Of a stretch of DNA of 63,127 nucleotides, positions 7,765-17,324 are shown in pieces (the first letter of the stretch is position 1; every line of letters starts with the position of its first letter). The DNA is taken from the NCBI RefSeq assembly GCF_005765165.1, contig NZ_VCIW01000031.1, forward strand, positions 1 to 63,127, in the 5' to 3' direction. A program made the position numbers and the translations under genes. The DNA is from Paenibacillus antri. GTDB lineage: Bacteria > Bacillota > Bacilli > Paenibacillales > YIM-B00363. The notes under the pieces are model-generated. The model did not search any database. It saw nothing but the letters and a program-made list of their open reading frames with translations, and had not been told where the DNA came from.

Positions 7765-9054
7765 ATGCAAATTCACGTCATTCAACCGGGACAGTCGCTC
7801 TACGGCTTGTCTCAAGCGTACGGCGTCCCGGTTCAAACGATAGCCGACGCGAACGAGCTGCAGGTCGACCGATCCCTGGTCGTCGGCCAAGCCGTCGTCA
7901 TTCCGATCGTCGGCTCTTATCACTGGCTCCAGCCGGGCGAAAGCTTGTATTCGGTGTCGCGCCGCTACGGCGTGCCGATCGCGACGCTCGCGTCCGTGAA
8001 CCAGCTGTCGCCTTCGCAGACGCTGCCGGTCGGACTCCGTCTCTACATTCCGCCGCGGGCGAAGCGCAGCGTCGAATCCAACGCTTACGTCGAACCGCGC
8101 GGGGAGACGGTCGCCCCGGCCTTGACCGCGTCCGCCCGCGAAGCGGCGCCGCATCTGACGTACCTCGCGCCGTTCAGCTTCCGCATTCAGCGGGACGGCT
8201 CGCTGGTCGCCCCGCCGCTGGACGACTTCGCCGGCATCGCCGCGGCGCAGCGCGTCACGCTGATGATGGTCGTCACGAACCTTGAGAACGACCAGTTCAG
8301 CGCGGAGCTCGGGCGCATCATCATGAACGACCAGACGGTGCAGACGGCGCTGCTCGATAACATCGTTAGGACCGCCCGCGCGAACGGGTTCCAGGACATT
8401 CATTTCGACTTGGAGTTTCTTCGGCCGGAGGATCGCGAGGCGTACAATCGCTTCCTGGCGAGGGCGTCGGAGCGGCTTCATGCCGAGGGATTCCTTATGT
8501 CGACGGCGCTCGCGCCGAAGACGAGCGCAACGCAGCAGGGCGCTTGGTACGAGGCGCACGATTACGCCGCGCACGGACGTTACGCCGACTTCGTCGTCAT
8601 TATGACGTACGAATGGGGGTACAGCGGCGGTCCGCCGATGGCGGTGTCGCCGATCGGTCCGGTACGCCGCGTGCTGGAGTATGCGCTGACGGAGATGCCT
8701 GGGAACAAAATCATGATGGGGCAAAACCTGTACGGCTACGATTGGACGCTGCCGTTCGTCCCCGGCGGCGAATACGCCAAGGCGCTCAGCCCCCAGGCAG
8801 CCATCGATCTGGCGCGCCGCATGAATGCGTCGATCGAATACGACTACACCGCGCAGGCGCCTCACTTCAATTACTGGGACGCCCAAGGCCGCGAGCACGA
8901 GGTATGGTTCGAGGACGCGCGCTCCATCCAAGCGAAGTTCGATCTGATCAAGGAGCTCGGCCTGCGCGGCATCAGCTACTGGAAGCTGGGGCTGCCTTTC
9001 CCGCAAAACTGGCTGCTGCTCGAAGACAACTTCACGATCGCGAAGCGGCGCTGA
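7765..9054 (+). CDS. sleL: SleL/YaaH spore cortex-lytic N-acetylglucosaminidase (LysM + GH18)
   Basis: A 429-residue protein, about the length of B. subtilis YaaH (427). Two LysM peptidoglycan-binding repeats (about 3-46 and 52-95) target it to spore peptidoglycan. A GH18 catalytic domain follows with the DxxxDxE signature D211-I-H-F-D215-L-E217; E217 is the acid catalyst. It has no signal peptide, as expected of a protein deposited in the coat from the mother cell. It cleaves cortex fragments during germination. ATG at 7765 puts the first LysM right at the N terminus, as in YaaH; upstream in-frame ATGs would add a basic unrelated leader. Confidence 0.92.
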   Translation: MQIHVIQPGQSLYGLSQAYGVPVQTIADANELQVDRSLVVGQAVVIPIVGSYHWLQPGESLYSVSRRYGVPIATLASVNQLSPSQTLPVGLRLYIPPRAKRSVESNAYVEPRGETVAPALTASAREAAPHLTYLAPFSFRIQRDGSLVAPPLDDFAGIAAAQRVTLMMVVTNLENDQFSAELGRIIMNDQTVQTALLDNIVRTARANGFQDIHFDLEFLRPEDREAYNRFLARASERLHAEGFLMSTALAPKTSATQQGAWYEAHDYAAHGRYADFVVIMTYEWGYSGGPPMAVSPIGPVRRVLEYALTEMPGNKIMMGQNLYGYDWTLPFVPGGEYAKALSPQAAIDLARRMNASIEYDYTAQAPHFNYWDAQGREHEVWFEDARSIQAKFDLIKELGLRGISYWKLGLPFPQNWLLLEDNFTIAKRR

Positions 9055-9079
9055 CCCGCCCTTACGCTCGCCAAACGCA

Positions 9080-9113
9080 AGGGGGCCGGCTCGTTTTTTC
9101 GAGACAGCCCCCT
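9080..9113. terminator. hairpin between convergent sleL and GH43 genes
   Basis: AGGGGGC..GGCTCG and CGAG..GCCCCCT can pair around a T6 loop. The U-tract is weak on either strand, so this is a probable but not certain terminator. Confidence 0.45.
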
Positions 9114-9142
9114 AAAATCGTATGTGATGGGTAATACTTTAT

Positions 9143-10630
9143 TTAATGATCGTCGCCGAGCTCCGAAGGCGGGATCTGGTAAATCGTCAGGCTGTCGATA
9201 TAGATCGGCGTCCCGCTCGTTGCGGTGACGGAGATCGTATGAACGCCTTTCTTCAGCCTGACCTCCCGGCTTGCAAGCTTGTAGTCCGCCCATAGCCTCG
9301 TAGCCGTTTGCGGAAGCGCAAGTCCGCCTAGGACGAGCTCGCCGTCCACTCGAAGCTCCAGCTGCTCCGTAGTCGAAGCCAGATTAGAGTACCGGAAGTC
9401 CAAAATATAATTCCTGTGCTTGTCGAGCTCTACAGTCCATTCGATCGTCTCCCCGGCGCCGTTCGCGACCGCATATCCCGTTCCCGTGTAGTGCAATGCG
9501 GTCTTGCTAACCTCCGCGCCGTTCGAAACCGCCGCAGCCTCCGCTTCAAGGAACCACTTTACCGGCTCCCCGGAAGGCAAGGGCAGATCGACCGAATCGG
9601 CCGTCGGAACCCCCGCATTCGGCGTGCCGTCCGGATTCCATTCCACCTTCTGGAGCCTTGTTTGGCGGAATTGACCGCAGCCTTGGCCGGACTCCGGATT
9701 CGCGTGATATACCATATAATTCTCCGTGCCGTCCGGCGACGTCGTGAAGCTGTTATGTCCCGTGCCGTAAGCGCCGTTCTCCGGAGATTGCTGGAAGAGC
9801 GGCGTCGGGTGCTTCGTCCATGCTTCCGGATTCAGCAAGTCCGCATCCTCCGGAGCGGATAGAAATCCGAGCTTATATTCGTCGGATGAGCAATGGCTTG
9901 CAGAGAATACTAAGAAAATGTTCCCGTCCCGCTTCAAAAATTGCGGCGCCTCGTTGATCGGGGTGCCTCCCGTCTCCCAGTCGTACGTCGGCCGCGAAAG
10001 CTCTACCCGATTCGAGCTCATCGTCACGGGATCGCTTAAGGTCGCGATATAAATCCGCTGCTCGCCGCCGGCGTAATCGTAAGGCTTACCCGACCATGCG
10101 AAATACAGCTCGCCGTTATGCTCCAGCACGGTGCCGTCGATGGCCCAATAATCGTTATCGGGGTCGAACACTTGGCCGCGATCGATCCACGTCCCTTTCG
10201 TCGGGTCGGGAGAATCGTTTTCCAAGACGAACGTTCTGCGCTTCAGCGGATCCCCCGTGCCGTTCGGCCTTCTGTCGGTAGCGGTATAGTAGATATACCA
10301 TTTCCCCTCGAGGTAGTGCAGTTCGGGCGCCCACATCTCTCGGCTGTTCGGTCCGGCGGAGGGCAGCGTCCACACCTCGGTTTTTTCTCCCGAAGTCAAC
10401 CCGGACAGCGTCTTCGACTTCCAGATGCTGACTCCGCCTGCCGTCGTCATGTAGTAATAATAGCCGTCCGTATGCTTATATACCCAAGGGTCCGCTCCGC
10501 GCTCCGGCTTCAGCGGGTTCGAGTACGTCGGCGTCGCGTTCGCCGCGAGCGCGGGGCTTGCGGACGCGACGGCCAAAGCCGCGATCAATATAGAGTAGAC
10601 GATCGCCATCGTTCTTCGCTTCATTGCCAT
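9143..10630 (-). CDS. secreted GH43 glycosidase with C-terminal carbohydrate-binding module
   Basis: A 495-residue protein with a signal peptide (KRR start, hydrophobic core, cleavage near ALAA-N31). A five-bladed GH43 domain has the expected catalytic triad: base D47 (RGADPWV), pKa-modulating D165 (WAIDGTV) and acid E227 (INEAPQF). The C-terminal 130 residues (EAEAAAVSNG..YIDSLTIYQ) form a beta-sandwich like CBM6/CBM35. GH43 enzymes remove arabinose or xylose units. It follows the sulfatase by 15 bases in the same transcript, so it probably acts outside the cell on a sulfated or decorated glycan. ATG at 10630 is used; ATG at 10624 is nearly as good. Confidence 0.9.
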   Translation of the reverse strand: MAMKRRTMAIVYSILIAALAVASASPALAANATPTYSNPLKPERGADPWVYKHTDGYYYYMTTAGGVSIWKSKTLSGLTSGEKTEVWTLPSAGPNSREMWAPELHYLEGKWYIYYTATDRRPNGTGDPLKRRTFVLENDSPDPTKGTWIDRGQVFDPDNDYWAIDGTVLEHNGELYFAWSGKPYDYAGGEQRIYIATLSDPVTMSSNRVELSRPTYDWETGGTPINEAPQFLKRDGNIFLVFSASHCSSDEYKLGFLSAPEDADLLNPEAWTKHPTPLFQQSPENGAYGTGHNSFTTSPDGTENYMVYHANPESGQGCGQFRQTRLQKVEWNPDGTPNAGVPTADSVDLPLPSGEPVKWFLEAEAAAVSNGAEVSKTALHYTGTGYAVANGAGETIEWTVELDKHRNYILDFRYSNLASTTEQLELRVDGELVLGGLALPQTATRLWADYKLASREVRLKKGVHTISVTATSGTPIYIDSLTIYQIPPSELGDDH

Positions 10631-10645
10631 TCATCTCTCATCCCT

Positions 10646-12148
10646 TCATGGTTTCGATGAATTCAAGGATCCGCTCTCGGCGCCGACGATGGCTTGCAGC
10701 AGCGGCTGCATCTCTTCGCCCGTATCGCGGAAGCGCTGCATGTTGTCGAACAATCTTCTTCTCATCTCGGACAACACCGGCTCGAAATCGGGATCGTCGC
10801 GCAAGTTGTTCATCTCGAACGGATCCGCCCTCAGATCGTAAAGCTCATGATCGGCTCCGTCGGTGACCACGTATTTATATTGCCGATAGTAAAGCGCTCT
10901 CTGCACGGCGTTGACGTCGAAGTGCCCGTAATGCTCCGCCATGAAATCCTCCCGCCATGCGGAGCTGCCGCCGGTCAGCCGAGGCGCCAGGCTCATCCCG
11001 TCCATATACTCGGGCGCTTCCAAGCCTGCGAGCTCCAGCACCGTCGGCACCAAGTCCAAATTGCTGACGAGCGCGTCCGAAGCGGTGCCCGCGCCGATCC
11101 CCGGCCCCCGGATGACCAACGGAATATGCATCAGCTCTTCCATCAAATCTCCCGCTTTATCCACCATGCCTCCATGGCTGCCGAGCGCATCCCCGTGATC
11201 GGCGGTATAGATGACGTAGGTGTTTTCGGCAAGACCGAGCGCCTCCAGCCGATCCAGAAACTTATTTACGGATTTCTCGATGTAGTCGTAATGCTCGTAA
11301 GCCCGCTGCAGCACCGGCTGCCAATCTTCCCAAGACTGGAGCTTGTACTTCTGACGAAGACTCTCCCGGTACTCTCGGACGAAGGCCGGCCGATCCTTCA
11401 TCTCGTCGGCGAAGCTGGGGTATTCCTCGATGCGGCGCGGATCGATCGTATCTTTCGCCTCCAGCGGAACCTGGTACGCTTGATGCGGACCCCAAATATC
11501 GATTCGTAACGCGAACGGTTGCCCGGACGCGCCCGTCCCGCCGCCTGCGCCGAGCAGCCAATCCTCCGCCGAAGACAGCAGAAAATCCGACTCGTGCACC
11601 GGTCCGGGTGTCGCGAGAAAGCCGGCGGAATATGTATTGAAATTGTCCACCGCCGTTACATCGTAATCCCCGTTCGGGAAGCGCGTCTGATTGATGCCCC
11701 ACTCTTGACGGAAGATCGGCGCCTGCAGCCCTTTCCGGTTCAAATATTGCTTGTACGCTTCGGTCATATACGGATTGCCGTAGCCCCGAGGGTAGAAGCC
11801 CTCCACTCCCTTGGATTCCAAATCGTAACCGCTGTGATTTTTGCCGAAGTAACCGACCCGATAGCCTTGCTCCGCGAGCATCTCGAAGTAAAGCGGGTAC
11901 GCCGTCTCCTCTTTCGCCTTCTCGTTCTTCAGCTTCCGATGCTTATGCGTATAGACGCCGGTCATCATGGACGCTCGCGCCGGCAAACAGAGCGGATGCA
12001 CCGAACGGCATAACGTGAATTCCGCCCCTTCGCTCGCCAACCGTTCGTACGCGGCAAGGGTCGGCTTCGCGCCCTTCGTCAGCTTGTAATGCCGGAACGT
12101 GACGTGATCCAGCATGATCCATAATATATTCGGCCGCTTTGCATCCAA
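10646..12148 (-). CDS. Cys-type sulfatase, cytoplasmic
   Basis: A 500-residue alkaline-phosphatase-superfamily sulfatase. The maturation and active-site motif is C54-L-P-A-R (HPLCLPARASMMTG), where Cys must be converted to formylglycine. The metal site includes D14 (MLDH) and the ADHGDALGSHG motif. No signal peptide is visible, so it would act inside the cell on imported sulfated sugars. TTG at 12148 follows GGAGGGTG by about 9 bases. It has its own promoter (12223-12251) with a cre-like site and is co-transcribed with the secreted GH43. No sulfatase-maturing enzyme is in the window. Confidence 0.9.
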   Translation of the reverse strand: MDAKRPNILWIMLDHVTFRHYKLTKGAKPTLAAYERLASEGAEFTLCRSVHPLCLPARASMMTGVYTHKHRKLKNEKAKEETAYPLYFEMLAEQGYRVGYFGKNHSGYDLESKGVEGFYPRGYGNPYMTEAYKQYLNRKGLQAPIFRQEWGINQTRFPNGDYDVTAVDNFNTYSAGFLATPGPVHESDFLLSSAEDWLLGAGGGTGASGQPFALRIDIWGPHQAYQVPLEAKDTIDPRRIEEYPSFADEMKDRPAFVREYRESLRQKYKLQSWEDWQPVLQRAYEHYDYIEKSVNKFLDRLEALGLAENTYVIYTADHGDALGSHGGMVDKAGDLMEELMHIPLVIRGPGIGAGTASDALVSNLDLVPTVLELAGLEAPEYMDGMSLAPRLTGGSSAWREDFMAEHYGHFDVNAVQRALYYRQYKYVVTDGADHELYDLRADPFEMNNLRDDPDFEPVLSEMRRRLFDNMQRFRDTGEEMQPLLQAIVGAESGSLNSSKP

Positions 12149-12170
12149 TCGAGCTCACCCTCCTTTATGC

Positions 12171-12184
12171 TGTAAGTGCTTTCA
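12171..12184 (-). promoter_or_regulatory. cre-like catabolite repression site
   Basis: On the minus strand TGAAAGCACTTACA matches the CcpA operator TGAAARCGYTTWCA at 13 of 14 positions. It lies downstream of the -10 and just before the sulfatase ribosome site, a typical roadblock position. Confidence 0.55.
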
Positions 12185-12222
12185 AAAAAAGTTTCTCCCC
12201 CCTTGTTCGAGGATATGACCGA

Positions 12223-12259
12223 ATTGTATTCCGGCGAGATGACGCATGCAATTTGCGAT
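12223..12259 (-). promoter_or_regulatory. promoter of sulfatase-GH43 operon with shared box
   Basis: Minus-strand TTGCAT (12251-12246), 17 bases, TACAAT (12228-12223). The -35 lies inside ATCGCAAATTG (12259-12249), an 11-mer also found at the -35 of the ABC operon and of the cytoplasmic GH43 gene. GCATA (12275-12271) precedes it by 11 bases. Confidence 0.65.
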
Positions 12260-12297
12260 TTTTTCAGGACTATGCGCATCGTGCGTTTCGCCCGCGA

Positions 12298-14562
12298 TTA
12301 CGAGTTCCCGACCAAGTCGCGATATTGGCCGGGCGTTACGCCCTCCGCCGCCTTGAATTTGCGGACGAAGCTGGGCACGTTCAAATAGCCGACGTCCATG
12401 ACGATGTCTTGAATCAGTTTATCCGTCTTCTGCAGCTGCAGCTTCGCTTCGTTCATCCGCAGATTCGACAAAAAATCGATGAAGGTGACGCCGGTCTCCT
12501 CTTTAATAAATCTGCTGAGATACGTCGTCGAAAGCCCGAACCGCTCCGCGATACGCTCGAGAGAGAGCTGACTGTCCTTGAAATTCGTTTGGATATACGA
12601 GATGATGCTGTTTTTCTGCTCGATCCGCATCTTATCTTTATATTCTTTCACTTGCTTGCAAAACCGTCTCGTAAAATCCTCCAGACTCGACTGGAATTCC
12701 TGGAGCGAATTAAATTGCAGCAGCTCGCGAATATCCGACAGCAGGCTATGCCCGTTCATCGACTGCAGCGTCTTCATAATATGGTTCACGACGTCGAAGC
12801 ATAAGCATCTGACGAATAAGAACGATGTCGTTCGGGACGTCATCTGTTCGATGAGCAGCTTCACCGTTTCCAACGCGACCGCCTCGTCGCCTTGCTTCAA
12901 GCTTTGAATATACAGCGCCAGCTCCTTCATCGGATGCCATTGCGCCTGCAGCTGCCCCGATCCGTCCAAGTCCTCGTACAAGTGGATCGATCGCTTGGCG
13001 TTGAGTTGGTTGTCGAACAACGCGGCGGAAGCTTCCAGATGCGACGAACCGATATGGTCGAGGTCGGGATACAGCTTTCCGATGCCGATCGCGAGTCCGA
13101 CGCCGAGCTCCTCCTCCGCGAGCGCGGATACGCTGTTCGCGATGTCGAGCCGCTTTCGAACGCCGTCTTCCGGCATATCCTTCAGCACGAAAATCATGAC
13201 GATATACGGCTCGTTGGCAAGCTCCACCCCGTATCCCCATCCGCCGACGAACGTCATCGTCTCCAATAGCACGACGAGACGACCCAGGTCGGCTCCCGCC
13301 GCGTGAGGCTGTTGGCTGGAAATCGCCATGCAGAAGAAGGCTTCCCCGTCCATCATTACATTGGAGCAGGCGATCAAGTAGTCGCGCTCGTTCGGATCGG
13401 CCGTTCTCCCTTTCAACAGCGTCAACAAGCATTGGTCCTTGATGAACGGGCGTTGGGCGTTCATCCGCACGAGCACTTCCTGATGCTTCTGCAGCGTATT
13501 GTCGAACGTGTACCGGATGATCTCCAGCTCGTTCTTGCCTTGCGTATCGTCGTCGGGCCGGTATTCCGGCTTCGTGAAATAGGCGAGCAGCGCCCGAATC
13601 GGCTTATAGCTTCTGGACGACAGCAGGAACGCGCCGACGACGCCGACGACGAGCAGGAACAAGCTGATCCCGATAATGGCGGATCTCATCCGATACGCGC
13701 GCTCGTAGAAAACATGCTCCGGCATCGCGATGACGTAGCTCCAGTTCGATTCCTCGGAGAACATGCGCGTGACGACGAAATCGATATGACCGGAACGCAC
13801 GGAAAATACGCCGGTTCCTTTGACGGACTGCAGATCCTCGTCCAACGTATTCAACTGCGCGCTCTCGTCCATATGATTGAACGACACCAACGGACTGTAA
13901 TAATTATCGTAAATGGCGAGATATCCCGGAATATCGCCGAGGATATTCGAGAACTTGGACAAAAATTCGGATTCGCTCATCGTCGCCAATATGGTCGCTT
14001 GCGGGAACTTATTCAAATAAGGTACCGGATACAAGAAGGCGATCTTGCTTTCGCCGGAAGGATCGATCGACGATTTGTTCTCGATCCGCTTCGCCTTGGG
14101 AGCGCTTACCGCATTCAATTCGCGGAAGAAGCTGGCTTTCGTCCAATCGAAATCTTTCTTGAGTTCGTACTCGAAATAATCGTACGCGTATCGGCCCGAG
14201 TTCAAATATATTTTGGTGTCCCCGCGGTAGTAAAACATAAGATCGTTGATGAACGGATAATGCTCTACATACGCCGCCATCTGCGGAACGAGCAGTCCTT
14301 CCCGCTTCGCCGAGTCGGTCGTCGAATAAATGTCGGATTCCGCGGAAATATGATAGATGATTTCCCGAATCGACTTCAGCTCCAGATCGATCTGATCCCG
14401 AACCTGCGTCAGCTTCGCCAAATTCGAATCGGCGATCTCTCTCTGATAGCTGACGACGTTCACGAAATAGAATACGCCGATCAGAATGATCAGCGGTATA
14501 GCGAATATGACGATATAGGATAGGAATAGCTTGTAGAACAAACTGTTTGTTCTTTTTCTCAT
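12298..14562 (-). CDS. membrane-anchored AraC-family regulator
   Basis: A 754-residue protein. TM1 is at about 14-36 (LFLSYIVIFAIPLIILIGVFYF), then an extracellular dCache-like sensor of roughly 240 residues. TM2 is near 285-305 (IIGISLFLLVVGVVGAFLLSS), followed by a cytoplasmic linker. The last 100 residues are an AraC helix-turn-helix (IISYIQTNFKDSQLSLERIAERFG..YLSRFIKEETG). No kinase domain is present, so extracellular sugar is probably sensed directly. ATG at 14562 is chosen because GGGGG lies 9 bases before it. It follows the substrate-binding protein, separated by a hairpin. It is the best candidate to bind the box shared by three nearby promoters. Confidence 0.9.
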   Translation of the reverse strand: MRKRTNSLFYKLFLSYIVIFAIPLIILIGVFYFVNVVSYQREIADSNLAKLTQVRDQIDLELKSIREIIYHISAESDIYSTTDSAKREGLLVPQMAAYVEHYPFINDLMFYYRGDTKIYLNSGRYAYDYFEYELKKDFDWTKASFFRELNAVSAPKAKRIENKSSIDPSGESKIAFLYPVPYLNKFPQATILATMSESEFLSKFSNILGDIPGYLAIYDNYYSPLVSFNHMDESAQLNTLDEDLQSVKGTGVFSVRSGHIDFVVTRMFSEESNWSYVIAMPEHVFYERAYRMRSAIIGISLFLLVVGVVGAFLLSSRSYKPIRALLAYFTKPEYRPDDDTQGKNELEIIRYTFDNTLQKHQEVLVRMNAQRPFIKDQCLLTLLKGRTADPNERDYLIACSNVMMDGEAFFCMAISSQQPHAAGADLGRLVVLLETMTFVGGWGYGVELANEPYIVMIFVLKDMPEDGVRKRLDIANSVSALAEEELGVGLAIGIGKLYPDLDHIGSSHLEASAALFDNQLNAKRSIHLYEDLDGSGQLQAQWHPMKELALYIQSLKQGDEAVALETVKLLIEQMTSRTTSFLFVRCLCFDVVNHIMKTLQSMNGHSLLSDIRELLQFNSLQEFQSSLEDFTRRFCKQVKEYKDKMRIEQKNSIISYIQTNFKDSQLSLERIAERFGLSTTYLSRFIKEETGVTFIDFLSNLRMNEAKLQLQKTDKLIQDIVMDVGYLNVPSFVRKFKAAEGVTPGQYRDLVGNS

Positions 14563-14635
14563 ACTCGCCATCCCCCGTTCGGTAAACATCGTACGCCGAT
14601 CCGGCGAGTTCCGGCTTCGGCGTATCGGCAAAATC

Positions 14636-14662
14636 ACGCCAGGGGGCGTGCGTCCCCTGACG
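14636..14662 (-). terminator. intercistronic hairpin between solute-binding and AraC genes
   Basis: On the minus strand CGTCAGGGG..CCCCCTGGCG pairs and is followed by TGATTTTG. It probably lowers expression of the regulator relative to the transporter genes. Confidence 0.5.
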
Positions 14663-14679
14663 TGTGTTCGGCAACATCT

Positions 14680-16338
14680 TTATTTACTTACATATCGATC
14701 GTATGCGGCTTGCGTAATCTGTACGGCTTCTTCGACGCCGAGCTGCTTCATCTGATTCAAGTAATCGTCGAACTTGCTGAGCGGCTCCGCGCCGAGGATG
14801 AACTTGAGCACCATCTCGTTGCTGTACGTGTTGATTTCCGTCAAGATTTTCGCCCGGCGATCGGTTTCTTCCGCCGTCAGACGAATCGGCGGCAGCCGCA
14901 TCGCGCTGTCTACGTTCGGGTCGTCCGCCCATTGCTGACGGATCGCTTTCGATTCCGGCGATTTCGCCAGGTTCGGATTCGCGTCCACGTCCGTAGCGGA
15001 CAGCTTCGGCGCGAAATGCGCCCGCAAAATATGATTCGCGGGGTCGGTCCCGAACTTCGGGTTATTCAAAATATAGTCGGTGTACTGCGGTTTTCCGTCC
15101 ACCAGATGATAGGTCTTGCCTTCGATCCCGTAGTTAAACAGGGTCGAGCCTTCTTCCGTGTACGCATAATTCAACCAACGCACGGCTTCCTCGATATGCT
15201 TCGACGTGGACGTAACGACCGTCTCCTGCCCTTGCCCCGCCTGCGGCCACTCCGCCGGCATATAATGCACTTTGTCGTCGGCGTTCACTCTCGGATACGG
15301 CGCGGATACGTACTTCTTATTCATCTGAACGCCGCGATTGTACGTTCCTACGACGGCTTCGACCATCATCGCCGCGCTTCCGCTGTCGAGCAACGCTTGC
15401 GCTTGCGGCAGCTTTAACCCCGCGAAATCTTTATTGATGTAACCTTCATTGTACCATTTATTCATCAGCGTTAAGTATTCTTTAAACGCAGGCTCGGCTT
15501 GACCGAAGGCGACGGTCTTGCCGTCTTTGAGATAGAACCCGTTGAGCACGCCGAACGGACCGATAAACTGCTCTTCGAGCCCGGTATCCAACAGAATATA
15601 AGGCGCGATCCCCTTCTGCTCCTTCACCGTCTGGAAAAACTTCTCGTAGTCCGCGATCGTCCGCGGGATGTCCGCACCGGCCGACTTCAGCGTCTCCTCG
15701 TCGATCACGATTCTTCTCCATGGCGGATCGCTGACCGGCTTGATCATATAGAACGCCGAAAACTTCCCTTCGTCGTTCGTCGTCTCGCGCAATATTTCCG
15801 GATCCGAGTTGACCAGCTGAAAGTAGTCCGGAGCGTAAGTTTCCATATACGGCGTCAAATCGGCGAATACGCCGTCCCGAACGCCCTTGTCCTCTCCTCC
15901 GACATATCGGTCCGCCCCGGCCCCGATAATAATATCGGGAAGCTCTCCCGAGGCGATCATCAGGTTGAACGACTCTTTCTCTTGTCCTTGCGCCGGGTGG
16001 ATGAATTCGATTTTGACGCCGGTCCGCTTCTCTAATTCCTGATATACCTCGTTCTCGTTGTAGCTTCGGATAAATTGAGTGGCGAGCGGGTGCATCGACA
16101 CCCATACTTTGAGCGTGATCGGTTCATCCGTCGCGATCGGGTACCCGGTCTTCGGCGCTTCGGCAGCCGCAGGCGTCTCCGAAGCCGCCGGCGTTTCCGA
16201 CCCTGCCGGAGCGGACGGCTCCGGCGCATCCTCGCCGCCCGCGTCTCCTCCCGCGCAGCCTGCCGTTATACCGGCAAGCAGCACCGCCGTCATGCCGTAT
16301 CCGAACATTTTCCGAATCGAAGTCTTCCATTGAAACAT
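14680..16338 (-). CDS. sugar ABC transporter solute-binding lipoprotein (LplA/YtcQ-like)
   Basis: A 552-residue extracellular lipoprotein. The signal ends at C28 (AGITAGC), followed by an acidic Ala/Pro/Glu-rich linker and a large family-1 binding domain (ITLKVWVSMHP at its start). The length is typical of Paenibacillus LplA-type oligosaccharide binders (500-560). ATG at 16338 is preferred, with AGGTGA 8 bases before it. It is third in the operon after two permeases, with no ATPase; a shared MsmX-like ATPase elsewhere is expected. It probably captures oligosaccharides released by the secreted GH43. Confidence 0.92.
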   Translation of the reverse strand: MFQWKTSIRKMFGYGMTAVLLAGITAGCAGGDAGGEDAPEPSAPAGSETPAASETPAAAEAPKTGYPIATDEPITLKVWVSMHPLATQFIRSYNENEVYQELEKRTGVKIEFIHPAQGQEKESFNLMIASGELPDIIIGAGADRYVGGEDKGVRDGVFADLTPYMETYAPDYFQLVNSDPEILRETTNDEGKFSAFYMIKPVSDPPWRRIVIDEETLKSAGADIPRTIADYEKFFQTVKEQKGIAPYILLDTGLEEQFIGPFGVLNGFYLKDGKTVAFGQAEPAFKEYLTLMNKWYNEGYINKDFAGLKLPQAQALLDSGSAAMMVEAVVGTYNRGVQMNKKYVSAPYPRVNADDKVHYMPAEWPQAGQGQETVVTSTSKHIEEAVRWLNYAYTEEGSTLFNYGIEGKTYHLVDGKPQYTDYILNNPKFGTDPANHILRAHFAPKLSATDVDANPNLAKSPESKAIRQQWADDPNVDSAMRLPPIRLTAEETDRRAKILTEINTYSNEMVLKFILGAEPLSKFDDYLNQMKQLGVEEAVQITQAAYDRYVSK

Positions 16339-16408
16339 GGCCGTCTTCACCTCTCCCCATGATTTGAAAATGCTTATCGTCCCCTTGTGTCTATGCCAAG
16401 CCGATGCG

Positions 16409-17302
16409 TTACCCCTTCATCGAACCGAGCATCACCCCCTTGACGAAGTACTTTTGACAGAAAGGATAAATGAACAGGATCGGGACGGTCGCCACGATAA
16501 TCGTGCAATACTTGATGAGTACGTACACAAGCGATCTGTCGTCCTCGTTCATCGCGACGGATTCCACCGTATTGCCGCTGGCGGAATTGGCGATCAATAT
16601 TTCCCTAAGCAGCAGCTGAAGCGGATACAGCCCCCGATCCTGCAAGTATAAGACGGCGTTAAACCAAGCGTTCCAATGTCCGACCGCGTAGAAGAGCACG
16701 ATGACCGCGACCGTCGCCTTCGCGACGGGCAAAATAATGCGGAACAGGATCGTAAAGTCGTTGGCTCCGTCGATCTTCGCCGATTCTTCCAGCCCGTCCG
16801 GCACGGCGGCGAAGCCGGCTCGCATGACGATCATATTGTAGGTCGCGATGAGTCCCGGGATGATCAGCGCCAATCTCGTATCGTATAAGCCGATATTTTT
16901 CACAAGCAAGAAATTAGGGATGAGACCGCCTCCGAAGTACATCGTGAATACGGTCATGATCGCGAGCGGCTTCTTGAGCATCAGGTTTTTGCGGGACAGC
17001 GCGTAGGCGCCCAACGCCGTCATCAGTACGTTCAGGACGGTGCCGACGGTCACATAAAACAACGTGTTCAGGTAGCCGGTCCAAATATTCGGATTTTGCA
17101 GGACGACCTCGTATCCGACCAGAGAAAATCCGAGCGGCCGAAACAGAAGGCCGGAATGCCTGGAAAGAAGAGCCGGTTCGCTGAACGAAGCGAACAGTAC
17201 GTGAAGCATCGGATATAAACAGACAATGCCTATAACGGTGAGCAGCACGTAATTGAATGTATCGAAGGCGGCCTCGCCGAGCGATCCTTTGCGATTCAAC
17301 AA
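16409..17302 (-). CDS. sugar ABC transporter permease (LplC/YtcP-like)
   Basis: A 297-residue MalG-type inner-membrane subunit with six predicted helices. The EAA loop that docks the ATPase reads ESAKIDGANDFTILFRIILP (EAAxxxG-like, with DGA). The start is TTG at 17302, with GGGGTGA 6-7 bases upstream. It lies 22 bases after the partner permease. It forms the import channel with the LplB-like subunit for an oligosaccharide; substrate specificity comes from the lipoprotein. Confidence 0.92.
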   Translation of the reverse strand: MLNRKGSLGEAAFDTFNYVLLTVIGIVCLYPMLHVLFASFSEPALLSRHSGLLFRPLGFSLVGYEVVLQNPNIWTGYLNTLFYVTVGTVLNVLMTALGAYALSRKNLMLKKPLAIMTVFTMYFGGGLIPNFLLVKNIGLYDTRLALIIPGLIATYNMIVMRAGFAAVPDGLEESAKIDGANDFTILFRIILPVAKATVAVIVLFYAVGHWNAWFNAVLYLQDRGLYPLQLLLREILIANSASGNTVESVAMNEDDRSLVYVLIKYCTIIVATVPILFIYPFCQKYFVKGVMLGSMKG

Positions 17303-17324
17303 TTCTAGTCACCCCCTCGGCGGT

